From the NCBI GenBank assembly GCA_041490445.1, contig JBGPTF010000009.1, positions 62,001 through 126,000 on the forward strand: 64,000 bases of DNA, in the 5' to 3' direction. Shown here in pieces: positions 7,902 through 16,432 of the stretch. How positions within the stretch are numbered: position 1 is the first letter of the stretch; each line of letters opens with the position of its first letter. The stretch is from JBGPTF01 sp041490445 (lineage in GTDB: Bacteria; Acidobacteriota; Terriglobia; Acidiferrales; UBA7541). The notes under the pieces are model-generated. The model was not told the origin of the DNA, searched no databases, and saw nothing but the letters and a program-made list of their open reading frames with translations. A program made the translations under genes and the position numbers.

Positions 7902-9412
7902 CAACGAATCTCCTTCGTAGGCGCGGCGAGTCCGCTGTGCTTCTGGCCGTACGTGAAATAGAGCGCCAAGCCGATCAGCAGCCAGACGAAAAAACGGATC
8001 CAGTTCTCGAGCGTCAAGCTGGCCATTAGAATAAAACAAAACGCCACCGATGCAATGGGTACCCATGGCGAGAGCGGAACGCGGAATCCCCTCGGGCGGT
8101 CCGGCTGGCGTTTGCGCAGAATCAGCACCGATAGCGAGACGAGGATGAAGGCGAAGAGGGTACCGATATTCGAAAGGTCGGCGAGCGTGCCAATATCGAA
8201 GATCCCGGCCGGGATGCCGACGAACAATCCGGCCACCAAGGTTGCCACGTGCGGCGTGCGGAATCGGGTGTGGACTTTTGCAAACGCGGGAGGCAGCAAG
8301 CCGTCGCGCGACATCGCAAACCAGACGCGCGCCTGCCCGAGCTGGTACACGAGCAGCGAAGAAATCATGCCCATCAGCGCGCCGACGGTCACCCAGCGCT
8401 CGATGCCGCGGAGCCCGATTCTCTCGAGCGCGATGGCGACGGGGGCCGCGTTCCGCAACTGGTCCCAATGCTGGATGCCCGTCAGCACCACGGCAACCGA
8501 GACGTAAAACAGCGCGCAGATGAAGAGCGAGAGAAGGATGCCGATCGGCAGATCGCGCCGGGGGTTCTTGCATTCTTCCGCGGCGGTCGAGACCGAATCG
8601 AAGCCGATGTAAGCAAAGAATACGATCGCACCGCCCGTGAGCACGCCCTGCCAGCCGTTCGGCAAAAACGGCTTGTAGTTTTCCGGGTGGATGTATTTGC
8701 TCGCGAAGATGATGAAAACCAGGATGGCAAGCAGCTTGATGCCCACCATGACGTTGTTCGCCCCGGCGGTCTCACGAATGCCGATGACCAGCAGGATCGT
8801 GAGCACCATCACAATCAGGAAGCCCACAAGATTGAAGTGCAGCGCCCAGCCGGCTTCCGGCGTGTAGGCCGGCGTGCTGAGGGCCGGCGGTAAATGAATT
8901 CCGAACGTGTTTAATAGGCTGTTAATGTAGGCGGAGAATCCGACGGCCACAGCCATGTTCGAAACCGCATATTCAAGGATTAAATCCCAGCCGATGATCC
9001 ACGCCACTAGCTCGCCCATCGTCGCATAGGTGAACGTGTACGCGCTCCCCGCGATCGGGATCATCGAGGCGAGTTCCGCATAGCACAGCCCGGCAAATCC
9101 GCACACGACCGCGACGAGGAAAAACGAAAGCGCGATTCCGGGCCCCGCGCCGGGCCGTCCGGCAGCGCCGAGCGCGTGGCGCCCGTGCATCAGCACGTCG
9201 AGCAATGGCGCCTTCAAGATGGAGGGAACCGCGACCACTTCGCCGGCCGCGGCCGTGCCGGTCAGGACAAAGATCCCGGTGCCGATAATGGCGCCGACGC
9301 CCAGCGCCGTGAGGCTCAGAACGCCAAGAGTCTTCTTCAGGCGGCGCTCCGGCTGCTCGGCATCATGAAGAAGCTGGTCAATATTTTTTGTGCGGAAGAG
9401 TTGTGGGTCCAC
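7901..9412 (-). CDS. APC-family amino acid permease
   Basis: 503 aa from a GTG at 9410-9412. A run resembling a Shine-Dalgarno (GAGGGGGG) sits about 10 bases upstream; an ATG at 9472 would add 20 residues unlike the family. About 12 or more hydrophobic segments are visible. The first conserved helix carries GVGAIIGTGIFVLTGTAAAG (about 40-60), the substrate-binding unwound helix of APC permeases. The helix with FFAYIGFDSVSTAAEECKNP is typical of the cationic amino acid transporter (CAT/YfnA) branch. It is an inner-membrane transporter, probably for amino acid uptake with protons. A loop near LMHGRHALGAAGRPGAGP, between the first helices, is a common insertion in this branch. Confidence 0.9.
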   Translation of the reverse strand: MDPQLFRTKNIDQLLHDAEQPERRLKKTLGVLSLTALGVGAIIGTGIFVLTGTAAAGEVVAVPSILKAPLLDVLMHGRHALGAAGRPGAGPGIALSFFLVAVVCGFAGLCYAELASMIPIAGSAYTFTYATMGELVAWIIGWDLILEYAVSNMAVAVGFSAYINSLLNTFGIHLPPALSTPAYTPEAGWALHFNLVGFLIVMVLTILLVIGIRETAGANNVMVGIKLLAILVFIIFASKYIHPENYKPFLPNGWQGVLTGGAIVFFAYIGFDSVSTAAEECKNPRRDLPIGILLSLFICALFYVSVAVVLTGIQHWDQLRNAAPVAIALERIGLRGIERWVTVGALMGMISSLLVYQLGQARVWFAMSRDGLLPPAFAKVHTRFRTPHVATLVAGLFVGIPAGIFDIGTLADLSNIGTLFAFILVSLSVLILRKRQPDRPRGFRVPLSPWVPIASVAFCFILMASLTLENWIRFFVWLLIGLALYFTYGQKHSGLAAPTKEIR

Positions 9413-9505
9413 CGGCCAGCGCCCCCCTCGCAAAAGACGCCAAACTCTACCTTGAGCGGCGGTGCGGCGCAATGGCTCCGCCCCGGCTCGTTGTTCAGAT
9501 GCTCG

Positions 9506-11731
9506 CTACGCCCATTCGAGATGCGCGTAGCGCTCGAGCAGTTTTTTTGTGCCGTAATCGAGGAAACTTACGGTCAGCTTGCGGTCCTCACCGTCGCCTT
9601 CCACTAGAATGATTGTGCCAACGCCGTAGGTGGGGTGCCGGACGCGCGTGCCGATCAAAGGGCTCGACGTCGCCACTGCACGGGATCGCCCGACGCGCGA
9701 TGCCGCTCGTCCCGGAGCAGAATTCGAGCGGCCCGGCCGCCGGTATGCGCTCCACTCGGAAGATTCAGGGTCTGGTTCGTAGCGGCGGGTTTCACCCGCA
9801 TCGGCAAGCGAGCCTGCCGAGGTTTCGATCAGGTCGCCGGGGATCTCACTGAGAAACCGTGAGGGTGTTGAGGCTCGCAGCCGATCTTCGCCGAAGCTGC
9901 GCCGGTAGATCGCGCGGGTCAGCGTAAGGGATTTTTTCGCGCGCGTCATGCCCACGTAGCAAAGCCGTCGCTCCTCCTCGATGTCATCCTCGCTGTTGAG
10001 CGAGCGGCTGTGCGGGAACAATCCCTCTTCGAGGCCGACGAGAAACACGCAGTCGAATTCGAGCCCCTTCGCGCTATGCAGGGTCATCAGCGTGACGGGC
10101 GCCTCCGCATCGTATTCATCGGCGTCGCTGACGAGCGCGGCGTGGTCAAGCACGTCCTCGAGTGTTTCGCCCTGCTCGACTGCCTCGGCAACCGCGTTCA
10201 CGAGTTCGCCCAGGTTCTCCGCGCGCGAAGTTTGTTCGAGCCTGTCCTGCTCCTGCACCCAATCGAGGTAGCCCGTACGGTCGAGCACCTGGCGAAGCAT
10301 TTCCGCGGGCGGCAGATCCTGGCATTCACGCTGCAATCGCTCAATCAGCTCGCGGAAGCCGCGCAAAGCAGCGCTGGCGCGCCCCGTGCCGCTGTTTGGG
10401 GTGCCTGCCGCCAAGGCTTTCCACAGCGAGCTTCCGAGGCCGGCCGCTCGCGACTGCAACGCAGCCACGCCTTTTTCGCCCAGTCCGCGGGGCGGCGTGT
10501 TCAGTACGCGGAGAAGAGCGATATCGTCTTCCGGATGCAGAATCAGCCGAACGTAGGCGAGCGCGTCCCTGACTTCCGCGCGCTCGTAAAAACTGAACCC
10601 GCCCACCAACCGGTAGCGCATTCCGATTCGCCGCAAGGCCTCTTCCATGGCGCGCGATTGAAAATTGGTGCGATAGAGGACGGCAAGTCGCGCGTCCTGG
10701 TCCTCACGGATTCGGCGCAGGATTTCCGCGGTGACGAATTCCGCTTCTCCGGAAGCATCCTGCGCCTCGAAGAATTGCAGCCGCTCGCCTGACTCGAGTG
10801 TGGCCCGAAGAGTCTTTCCGAGCCGCTTGCGATTGTGCTCCACCACCGCCGCGGCGGCATCCAGGATGGTTTGTGTCGACCGATAATTCTCTTCGAGCCG
10901 GATCACCTGCGCCTTCGGAAAATCCTCCAGAAATTTCTGGAGATTGCCTGCTCGTGCGCCGCGCCAACTGTAAATGGACTGGTCCTCATCCCCGACGACG
11001 CAGACGTTTTTCCGATCTCCTGCGAGCAGGCGCACAAGCTCGTCCTGCGGTGCGTTGGTGTCCTGGTATTCGTCCACCAGAATGTAGCGAAACCGTTCGC
11101 TCCAAGCCACTCGCGCTTCAGAATGGTCGTGCAATAGTTCCACCGCACGCAGCAGCAGATCGTCAAAATCCAGTGCGGCGCATTTTCGCAGAATGCCCTG
11201 GTACGCCTCGAAGACTTTCGCAATTGCGCGGCCGCGATCATCAAACGCCTCCGCCGCCAGCTGTTCGGGCGAGAGGCCGTGGTTCTTCGCATGGCTGATG
11301 CGTTCGAGAATCGCCCGCGGCGTCGCCTCGCGATCTTGTGAGCCGAGTTGCCGCAGCGCAAGCTTCACCGCCGCGGCCTGATTGTTCTCATCGTAAATGG
11401 CGAAATCGCGCGGTAGGCCGAGCCGCAAGGCTTCCCGCCGGAGGAGTCGCGCGCAAAAGGAATGAAACGTCGAAATCCACAAATCGAACGGAGTGCGCCC
11501 GCTGGCACGCAACAAATCGGCGATGCGCTGCTTCATCTGGTCGGCCGCTTTGTTCGTGAACGTGACTGCGAGGATGGACGGGCCGGGCTCGCCCTTCTCG
11601 ATCAAGTGCGCCACGCGATACGTGATCACGCGTGTCTTGCCGGTACCCGCGCCGGCGAGCACGAGCAGAGGCCCTTCCGTTTCAAGGACTGCTTCGCGCT
11701 GCCGTTCGTTGAGGGCGTCGAGGAGTGCCAT
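9506..11731 (-). CDS. pcrA: UvrD/PcrA-type DNA helicase
   Basis: 741 aa, superfamily 1A 3'-5' helicase used in nucleotide excision repair, mismatch repair and clearing of RecA or stalled complexes. Motifs are LNERQREAV (Q motif), AGAGTGKTR (Walker A, about 27-35), VDEYQDTN (Walker B), VGDEDQSIYSWRGA (motif III), EENYRS (IV) and VTLMTLHSAKGLEFDCVFL (V). The C-terminal GTRVRHPTYGVGTI unit (about 680-735) is the Tudor-like domain that links PcrA to RNA polymerase. The start MALLDALNERQREAV is natural for the family. PcrA and UvrD cannot be separated from sequence alone. Confidence 0.93.
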   Translation of the reverse strand: MALLDALNERQREAVLETEGPLLVLAGAGTGKTRVITYRVAHLIEKGEPGPSILAVTFTNKAADQMKQRIADLLRASGRTPFDLWISTFHSFCARLLRREALRLGLPRDFAIYDENNQAAAVKLALRQLGSQDREATPRAILERISHAKNHGLSPEQLAAEAFDDRGRAIAKVFEAYQGILRKCAALDFDDLLLRAVELLHDHSEARVAWSERFRYILVDEYQDTNAPQDELVRLLAGDRKNVCVVGDEDQSIYSWRGARAGNLQKFLEDFPKAQVIRLEENYRSTQTILDAAAAVVEHNRKRLGKTLRATLESGERLQFFEAQDASGEAEFVTAEILRRIREDQDARLAVLYRTNFQSRAMEEALRRIGMRYRLVGGFSFYERAEVRDALAYVRLILHPEDDIALLRVLNTPPRGLGEKGVAALQSRAAGLGSSLWKALAAGTPNSGTGRASAALRGFRELIERLQRECQDLPPAEMLRQVLDRTGYLDWVQEQDRLEQTSRAENLGELVNAVAEAVEQGETLEDVLDHAALVSDADEYDAEAPVTLMTLHSAKGLEFDCVFLVGLEEGLFPHSRSLNSEDDIEEERRLCYVGMTRAKKSLTLTRAIYRRSFGEDRLRASTPSRFLSEIPGDLIETSAGSLADAGETRRYEPDPESSEWSAYRRPGRSNSAPGRAASRVGRSRAVATSSPLIGTRVRHPTYGVGTIILVEGDGEDRKLTVSFLDYGTKKLLERYAHLEWA

Positions 11732-11795
11732 CGGGAGAATGGAATGCAGCAGCGATTCTATCCGAGCGTTTCGACTTGGGCAAATCGCCGCCGGA

Positions 11796-12425
11796 TCAGG
11801 GACGTACCGCGGCGCGCAGGTTTACTTCGAAAAACATCAGCGACTGGTTCCCCCGGATGCGCTTGACGTCGGGCAGATAGAGGGTAGCGTGCTCGAGCAG
11901 GCTGTAATCGTGGTTGAGATTGAAGAACAGGAATCCATGGACGGTGGCATGCGCCCCGATCACATCCGCGTCGAGCGTGAGTGGCTGCAGGATGTCGGCA
12001 AGTTTGCTTGTCTTCTTGTCTTTGCCGGGCAGCGGAATTCCCATGGGAAGCCGCCGCTTCGCTTGCGGCTGGGCGACGCCACCCGGATGAGCGATGAGCA
12101 GCGCCACTTGCTCTGCATCCATCCAGTCGAGCCGCTGGTGATCTCCGCCGGGCGCGGCGATATCGAGCCGCACAGTCTCGAGATCGATGCGCATAGGATC
12201 ATCGGTCTCGTTGCGCAGGAAAACCTCGATTGCCACGACGCCTGCGTCCAGGGGATTCGCTTTGCCGAACCGCTCCTTGGCGCGCGCGGCATCGGTGTAT
12301 GGGTCGGCGGCGACAAGCAGGCCTTCGTGATGATCGTGCGCAGGCAGGGAAGCGAGATTGGTTTGCGCGCGGGAGCTTCCCGTGAGCAGGAGAAGGGAAG
12401 CACTGATCTGCAGGATTCGTCTCAT
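11796..12425 (-). CDS. Secreted protein of unknown function
   Basis: 209 aa. It begins MRRILQISASLLLLTGSSRAQ, a plausible signal peptide. The mature part has a His-rich start (LPAHDHHEGLLVAADPY), then a beta-rich body (VVAIEVFLRNETDDPMRIDLE, split by short turns) that resembles a small immunoglobulin-like or jelly-roll fold. It ends with FEVNLRAAVRP. No catalytic motif is recognised. The His-His cluster could bind metal, but this is inference. It is transcribed away from the LPS operon and shares a 120-bp divergent promoter region with it. It lies 64 bp upstream of the helicase on the same strand. Confidence 0.6.
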   Translation of the reverse strand: MRRILQISASLLLLTGSSRAQTNLASLPAHDHHEGLLVAADPYTDAARAKERFGKANPLDAGVVAIEVFLRNETDDPMRIDLETVRLDIAAPGGDHQRLDWMDAEQVALLIAHPGGVAQPQAKRRLPMGIPLPGKDKKTSKLADILQPLTLDADVIGAHATVHGFLFFNLNHDYSLLEHATLYLPDVKRIRGNQSLMFFEVNLRAAVRP

Positions 12426-12491
12426 GAGCTTCTATGGCGATGCGGGCCTTTCGGCTGAAGTTGCCCCGTGCGGCCGGGCACCCGCTGCCAC

Positions 12492-12497
12492 TATAAT
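12492..12497 (+). promoter_or_regulatory. Perfect -10 hexamer ahead of the LPS operon
   Basis: TATAAT occurs in the 120-bp divergent spacer, 48 bases before the chosen waaA start. It would place the transcript start near 12504. No good -35 is found at 16-18 bp, so this is a partial promoter match. It supports starting waaA at 12546 rather than at the upstream in-frame ATG at 12468, which would precede the transcript. Confidence 0.45.
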
Positions 12498-12545
12498 ACC
12501 GGGCTTGCGCGCTGTCAGGGGTTCTTTCGCGCGCTTAGCCCTTCC

Positions 12546-13868
12546 ATGTATTTTCTTTACAGCGTGCTGACGGCCGCGGGGATGATTCTTCTGTCTCCCT
12601 ATCTCGCCGTGCAGGGCCTTCGTCGCGGCAAGTATTTCCATAGCCTGCGGCAGCGCATGGGCTATCTGCCCGCAGCCGTGTCTGCGCGCGCCGCGGTGGA
12701 TGCGGGCGTCATCTGGATCCATGCCGTTTCGGTCGGCGAAGCCTTTGCGGCGGTTCCGCTCGCCCGCGGGTTGAAGAACCGCTTCCCGCAGCATCGCCTG
12801 GTTGTCTCCACCTCCACGGCCACGGGCCAGCGCGTCGCTCGCGAGCGTTTGGATTTCGCCGACGCTGTCTTCTACTTTCCTCTTGACTGGGCGGGCCCGG
12901 TGCGGCGCGCATTTCGCGCGGTGAATCCATCGCTCGTCATCGTTCTGGAAACGGAGATCTGGCCGCACTTCTTGCGCGAGGCGCGCCGACGCGATGTGCC
13001 GGTTGCGTTTGTTAATGCGCGAATTTCGGAGCGCTCGTTCCGCGGGTATCGCCTGGCGCATCGCCTCGTGCCGAGTTTTCTCACGCGGGTGTTGTCGGAT
13101 GGCGAGGTGTTTCTTGCGCAAAGTGAGGACGACGCGCGCCGCCTGCGTGAGCTTGGCGCACCAGAGGAATCCGTGAAGGTCACGGGCAATCTGAAATATG
13201 ACTGCGAGCCGCCCGCTCTCGGCCGGCTGGGTGAATGGCTCGCGGCGCAGACGGGCGAGCAGGAACGCTGGCCCATCGTCATGGCCGGCAGCGTTGTCGC
13301 GGACGAAGAAGAGCCCGTGCTCGCCGCCTACGACGCTGTACAACGGCAGTGGCGCCGCTCGCTCCTGGTCCTTGCGCCGCGCAAGCCCGAGCGGTTCGAC
13401 GCCGCCGCGCAGATCGTCGCGGATCGCGGCTGGAAAGTGGTGCGCCGCAGCTCGCTTGATTGGAATCAGCCGCTGGCCGAGGATGCCGACGTGCTCCTGC
13501 TCGATTCCATCGGCGAGCTCGCGGGGCTTTATTCGCTGGCGGACGCGGTCTTCGTCGGCGGCTCGCTGGTTCCGGCGGGCGGACACAACATCCTCGAGCC
13601 TGCCTGGTTTTCCAGACCGCCGGTGTTCGGCCCTTCGATGGACAATTTCCGCGATGCGGCGGCGCAATTCCTCGCCGCCGATGCGGCAGTCCAAATGGAG
13701 AGCAGCGAAGCGCTCGGCCGCGCCTGGGTGGACCTGATCCGCGACGAGGCGAAACGTGCGGCCATGGGCCGCGCGGCGCGTGCTTTGGTTGAGCGAAATC
13801 GCGGCGCCACTGCGCGCACGCTCGTACACCTCACCGCCATTCTCGAGCGGGGGCGGCAACGCGCATGA
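12546..13868 (+). CDS. waaA: 3-deoxy-D-manno-octulosonic acid transferase
   Basis: 440 aa from the ATG at 12546. An upstream in-frame ATG at 12468 would add 26 residues unlike the family. WaaA transfers Kdo from CMP-Kdo to the lipid A precursor on the inner face of the inner membrane. The N-terminal membrane anchor is MYFLYSVLTAAGMILLSPYL (1-20). WIHAVSVGEA (about 56-65) starts the GT-B N-domain. The C-domain carries DSIGELAGLYSLADAVFVGG and GGHNILEPA, the CMP-Kdo site. First gene of an operon; its stop overlaps the lpxK start by 4 bp (ATGA). Whether it adds one or more Kdo residues cannot be read from sequence. Confidence 0.95.
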   Translation: MYFLYSVLTAAGMILLSPYLAVQGLRRGKYFHSLRQRMGYLPAAVSARAAVDAGVIWIHAVSVGEAFAAVPLARGLKNRFPQHRLVVSTSTATGQRVARERLDFADAVFYFPLDWAGPVRRAFRAVNPSLVIVLETEIWPHFLREARRRDVPVAFVNARISERSFRGYRLAHRLVPSFLTRVLSDGEVFLAQSEDDARRLRELGAPEESVKVTGNLKYDCEPPALGRLGEWLAAQTGEQERWPIVMAGSVVADEEEPVLAAYDAVQRQWRRSLLVLAPRKPERFDAAAQIVADRGWKVVRRSSLDWNQPLAEDADVLLLDSIGELAGLYSLADAVFVGGSLVPAGGHNILEPAWFSRPPVFGPSMDNFRDAAAQFLAADAAVQMESSEALGRAWVDLIRDEAKRAAMGRAARALVERNRGATARTLVHLTAILERGRQRA

Positions 13869-14842
13869 ACAGTTCACGCGCGCTTCTCTGGCCAGTCTCC
13901 CTTTTGTATGGCGCAATTGCTCGGACGCGTGCAGGGTGCTACCGAATCGGAATCTTCCGACAGAAGCGGCTCAAAGGCGCCGTCATCAGCGTTGGCAATC
14001 TGACTGTCGGCGGCACGGGCAAGACGCCGATGGTGATTTATCTCGCCGGCCGACTTGCCGCGGAAGGGAAGAAGGTAGCGGTCTTAACGCGTGGCTATCG
14101 GGGCGCGCGCGGCAGTAGCGACGAAGCCAGTCTCCTGCGAAGCCGGCTGGGTGACAAGGTGAAGGTCAGTGTAGGCGCCGACCGTTACTTGGCGGGACGG
14201 AAGCTGGCGCTCGAAGGCTTCCAGTGGTTCGTTATGGACGACGGCTTCCAGCATCAGCGCCTCGCGCGGGATGTGAACATTCTCCTCCTCGACGCGACCG
14301 ATCCCTTCGGCGGCGGACGCCTCCTTCCCGCCGGGAATCTGCGCGAGCCGAAGCCGGCGCTGGCTCGCGCGGACGTCGTCGTAATCACGCGTCGCGCGCA
14401 AGCCCCGGCAATCGAAGCGACCGTCCGCCGGTATTCCTCGGCACCGGTTTTTTACGCACAGACAAAGCTTGAGGGAGTTTTCTCGAGGACCCCGGGTGGC
14501 TCCGATGAGGCCTTCGACTGGCGGGGCAAGAAATTCTTTGCTTTCTGCGGCATTGGCAATCCGCAGGCCTTCTTTGACGATTTGCGGCGCTGGGAAATAC
14601 AACTCGGCGGCTACGCCAGCTTTCGGGACCATCACCGGTATACAGCTGAGGATGCCGAAGAAATCGAGCGGCGCGCCTCTGCCGCGGGCGCCGAGGCCCT
14701 TGTCTGCACCGAGAAAGATGTTTTTAACCTCTCGCAAGCGAAGTTCTCGCGCTTTCCAGTAGCCTACTGCCGTATTTCCCTGGAATTCGAGAGCGAAGAA
14801 GGCTTTTGCCAGGCCATCGGAGCTGTCCTCGCGCGCCGTTAG
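13865..14842 (+). CDS. lpxK: Tetraacyldisaccharide 4'-kinase
   Basis: 325 aa, standard length. LpxK phosphorylates the 4' position of the lipid A disaccharide using ATP, at the inner membrane. The Walker A motif is VGGTGKTP (about 46-53) inside SVGNLTVGGTGKTPMVIYLA. The conserved VAVLTRGYRG follows at about 70-80, then FVMDDGFQHQRLARD with the catalytic Asp-Asp pair. The C-terminus has the typical YRISLEFESEEGF segment. It overlaps waaA by 4 bp and precedes waaF by 14 bp, which groups lipid A and core steps in one transcript. Confidence 0.95.
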   Translation: MNSSRALLWPVSLLYGAIARTRAGCYRIGIFRQKRLKGAVISVGNLTVGGTGKTPMVIYLAGRLAAEGKKVAVLTRGYRGARGSSDEASLLRSRLGDKVKVSVGADRYLAGRKLALEGFQWFVMDDGFQHQRLARDVNILLLDATDPFGGGRLLPAGNLREPKPALARADVVVITRRAQAPAIEATVRRYSSAPVFYAQTKLEGVFSRTPGGSDEAFDWRGKKFFAFCGIGNPQAFFDDLRRWEIQLGGYASFRDHHRYTAEDAEEIERRASAAGAEALVCTEKDVFNLSQAKFSRFPVAYCRISLEFESEEGFCQAIGAVLARR

Positions 14843-14856
14843 GAGAAATTCGAGGC

Positions 14857-15870
14857 ATGAGAATCCTGATCCGAGCGACGAATTGGGTGGGCGACGCGGT
14901 GATGTGCATCCCCGCGCTCGTCGCGGTACGCCGGCGCTGGCCGGAGGCGGAGATTTCCATTCTCGCGCGCCCGTGGGTTGCCAGTCTTTACAACGGCCAA
15001 AGCCTGGCGGATCGTATTCTCCCCTTGGATGATCCCGGGAGCGTTGCGAGCGCGTTGCGCCGCGAGCAATTCGATTGCGCATTGCTGCTGCAGAATGCAT
15101 TTCATGCGGCGTGGATCGCATGGCGGGCCGGCATTCGCGAGCGGATCGGATACGCACGGGATGGGCGCAGTTGGCTGCTCACGCGGGCAGTCCCTGTCCC
15201 TGGACATGGGGAGATTCCCGCCCACGAGGCGTATTACTATCTCGAGTTGCTTCGCTGCGCTGGATGGATCGACGGCCTGCCATTGCTCGAGCCGATTCGA
15301 CTGCGGATCGCGCCGGAAGCTCGTGAACTCGCTGAAAAAAAGCTCTGCGAGGCGGGCGTCTCCGACCGCATGCGACGGATCGCCGTGGCGCCGGGTGCGG
15401 CCTACGGTTCAGCGAAATGTTGGGCTCCGGAGCGCTTCGCGGCGCTTGCCGACCGCTTGATTGCTGACTTTGGCGCCAATGTGATACTTTTCGGAACTGC
15501 TTCCGAACGCGACATCACCGAACAAATTGCCGCGCGCATGAGTCACAATCCCGTGAATCTGGCAGGACAGACCAACATCGGCGAACTCCCCGCGCTCTTT
15601 GCCGCGTGCCGACTCTTTGTCGGCAACGATTCCGGCGCCATGCACGTCGCCGCGGCCGCAGGCCTGCCGGTCGTGGCAGTCTTTGGTCCGACCGATCCCG
15701 AAGGGACTTCGCCGGTGACTTCGCAGCTATCTCTCGTGCACGAGCCGGTATCGTGCAGCCCATGTTTCTTGCGCCGTTGCCCGGTGGATCATCGCTGCAT
15801 GAAACGCGTCACCGTGGATGCGGTATACGCCGCGGCGCGCACCTGGATGGAGCGGCCCGCCGGTGACTAG
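14857..15870 (+). CDS. waaF: LPS heptosyltransferase II
   Basis: 337 aa from the ATG at 14857, with AGGAGA about 10 bases upstream; an earlier in-frame ATG at 14806 lies inside lpxK. It is a GT9 glycosyltransferase adding the second L,D-heptose to the LPS inner core from ADP-heptose. The N-terminal signature MRILIRATNWVGDAVMCIPA matches the RxTNWVGDxV form of WaaF. The donor site shows RLFVGNDSGAMHVAAAAGLP and VFGPTDPEGTSP. Cys residues in VSCSPCFLRRCPVDHRC near the end are typical of WaaF. The last 8 bases overlap gmhB. Confidence 0.93.
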   Translation: MRILIRATNWVGDAVMCIPALVAVRRRWPEAEISILARPWVASLYNGQSLADRILPLDDPGSVASALRREQFDCALLLQNAFHAAWIAWRAGIRERIGYARDGRSWLLTRAVPVPGHGEIPAHEAYYYLELLRCAGWIDGLPLLEPIRLRIAPEARELAEKKLCEAGVSDRMRRIAVAPGAAYGSAKCWAPERFAALADRLIADFGANVILFGTASERDITEQIAARMSHNPVNLAGQTNIGELPALFAACRLFVGNDSGAMHVAAAAGLPVVAVFGPTDPEGTSPVTSQLSLVHEPVSCSPCFLRRCPVDHRCMKRVTVDAVYAAARTWMERPAGD

Positions 15871-16432
15871 CCCTACGATTCGCCGGCACGCGGTCTTTCT
15901 TGATCGCGACGGCACGGTCGCGGAAGAGACGGGCTACGTGAATCACTTGAGCCGGTTTACCGTTTATCCGTTCGCGGCCGCCGCGATTCGCCGGCTGAAC
16001 GAAGCGAGCGTGCCGGTCATCGTCGTCACGAATCAATCCGGCGTGGCGCGCGGCTTTTTTCCGGAGGAGATGGTTCATCGCGTCAACGACAAAATGACGA
16101 AGGAACTGGAGGCGGGTGGTGCGCATGTGGACGGCATCTATTATTGCCCGCACTCAACCGACACGAAGTGCGATTGCCGCAAGCCGAATCCCGGAATGCT
16201 TGAGCGCGCCGCGCGGGAGCATCATCTCGAACTGCACGGCTCTTCTCTCGTCAGCGACCGCTTTGCCGATCTCGAGATGGGTTACAAGGCAGGATGCCGT
16301 ACCGTTCTCGTGCTCAGTGGCTACGGCCGTGGTGAATACGAGTGGAACCGCGCGCGCTGGCCGCATTTGCCGGATCACGTTGCCGAGAATCTCACCATTG
16401 CGGTGGACTGGATCCTCAAGGAGACCCGATGA
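15863..16432 (+). CDS. gmhB: D-glycero-beta-D-manno-heptose-1,7-bisphosphate 7-phosphatase
   Basis: 189 aa from the GTG at 15863, which overlaps the waaF stop by 8 bp; an ATG at 15818 would add 15 residues inside waaF. GmhB is a HAD phosphatase removing the 7-phosphate on the way to ADP-heptose. HAVFLDRDGTVAEETGYV (about 9-26) contains the nucleophile DxD. The second motif is VVTNQSGVARGFF. The family zinc loop is visible as YYCPHSTDTKCDCRKPNPGM (Cys-His-Cys-Cys). It ends in the ATGA overlap with hldA. Confidence 0.93.
   Translation: MTSPTIRRHAVFLDRDGTVAEETGYVNHLSRFTVYPFAAAAIRRLNEASVPVIVVTNQSGVARGFFPEEMVHRVNDKMTKELEAGGAHVDGIYYCPHSTDTKCDCRKPNPGMLERAAREHHLELHGSSLVSDRFADLEMGYKAGCRTVLVLSGYGRGEYEWNRARWPHLPDHVAENLTIAVDWILKETR

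Noticed and set aside
7062..8573. 503-codon frame as the full nuclease-like protein
   Set aside because: The first 224 codons are antisense within the permease; the signal peptide begins at the ATG at 7901.
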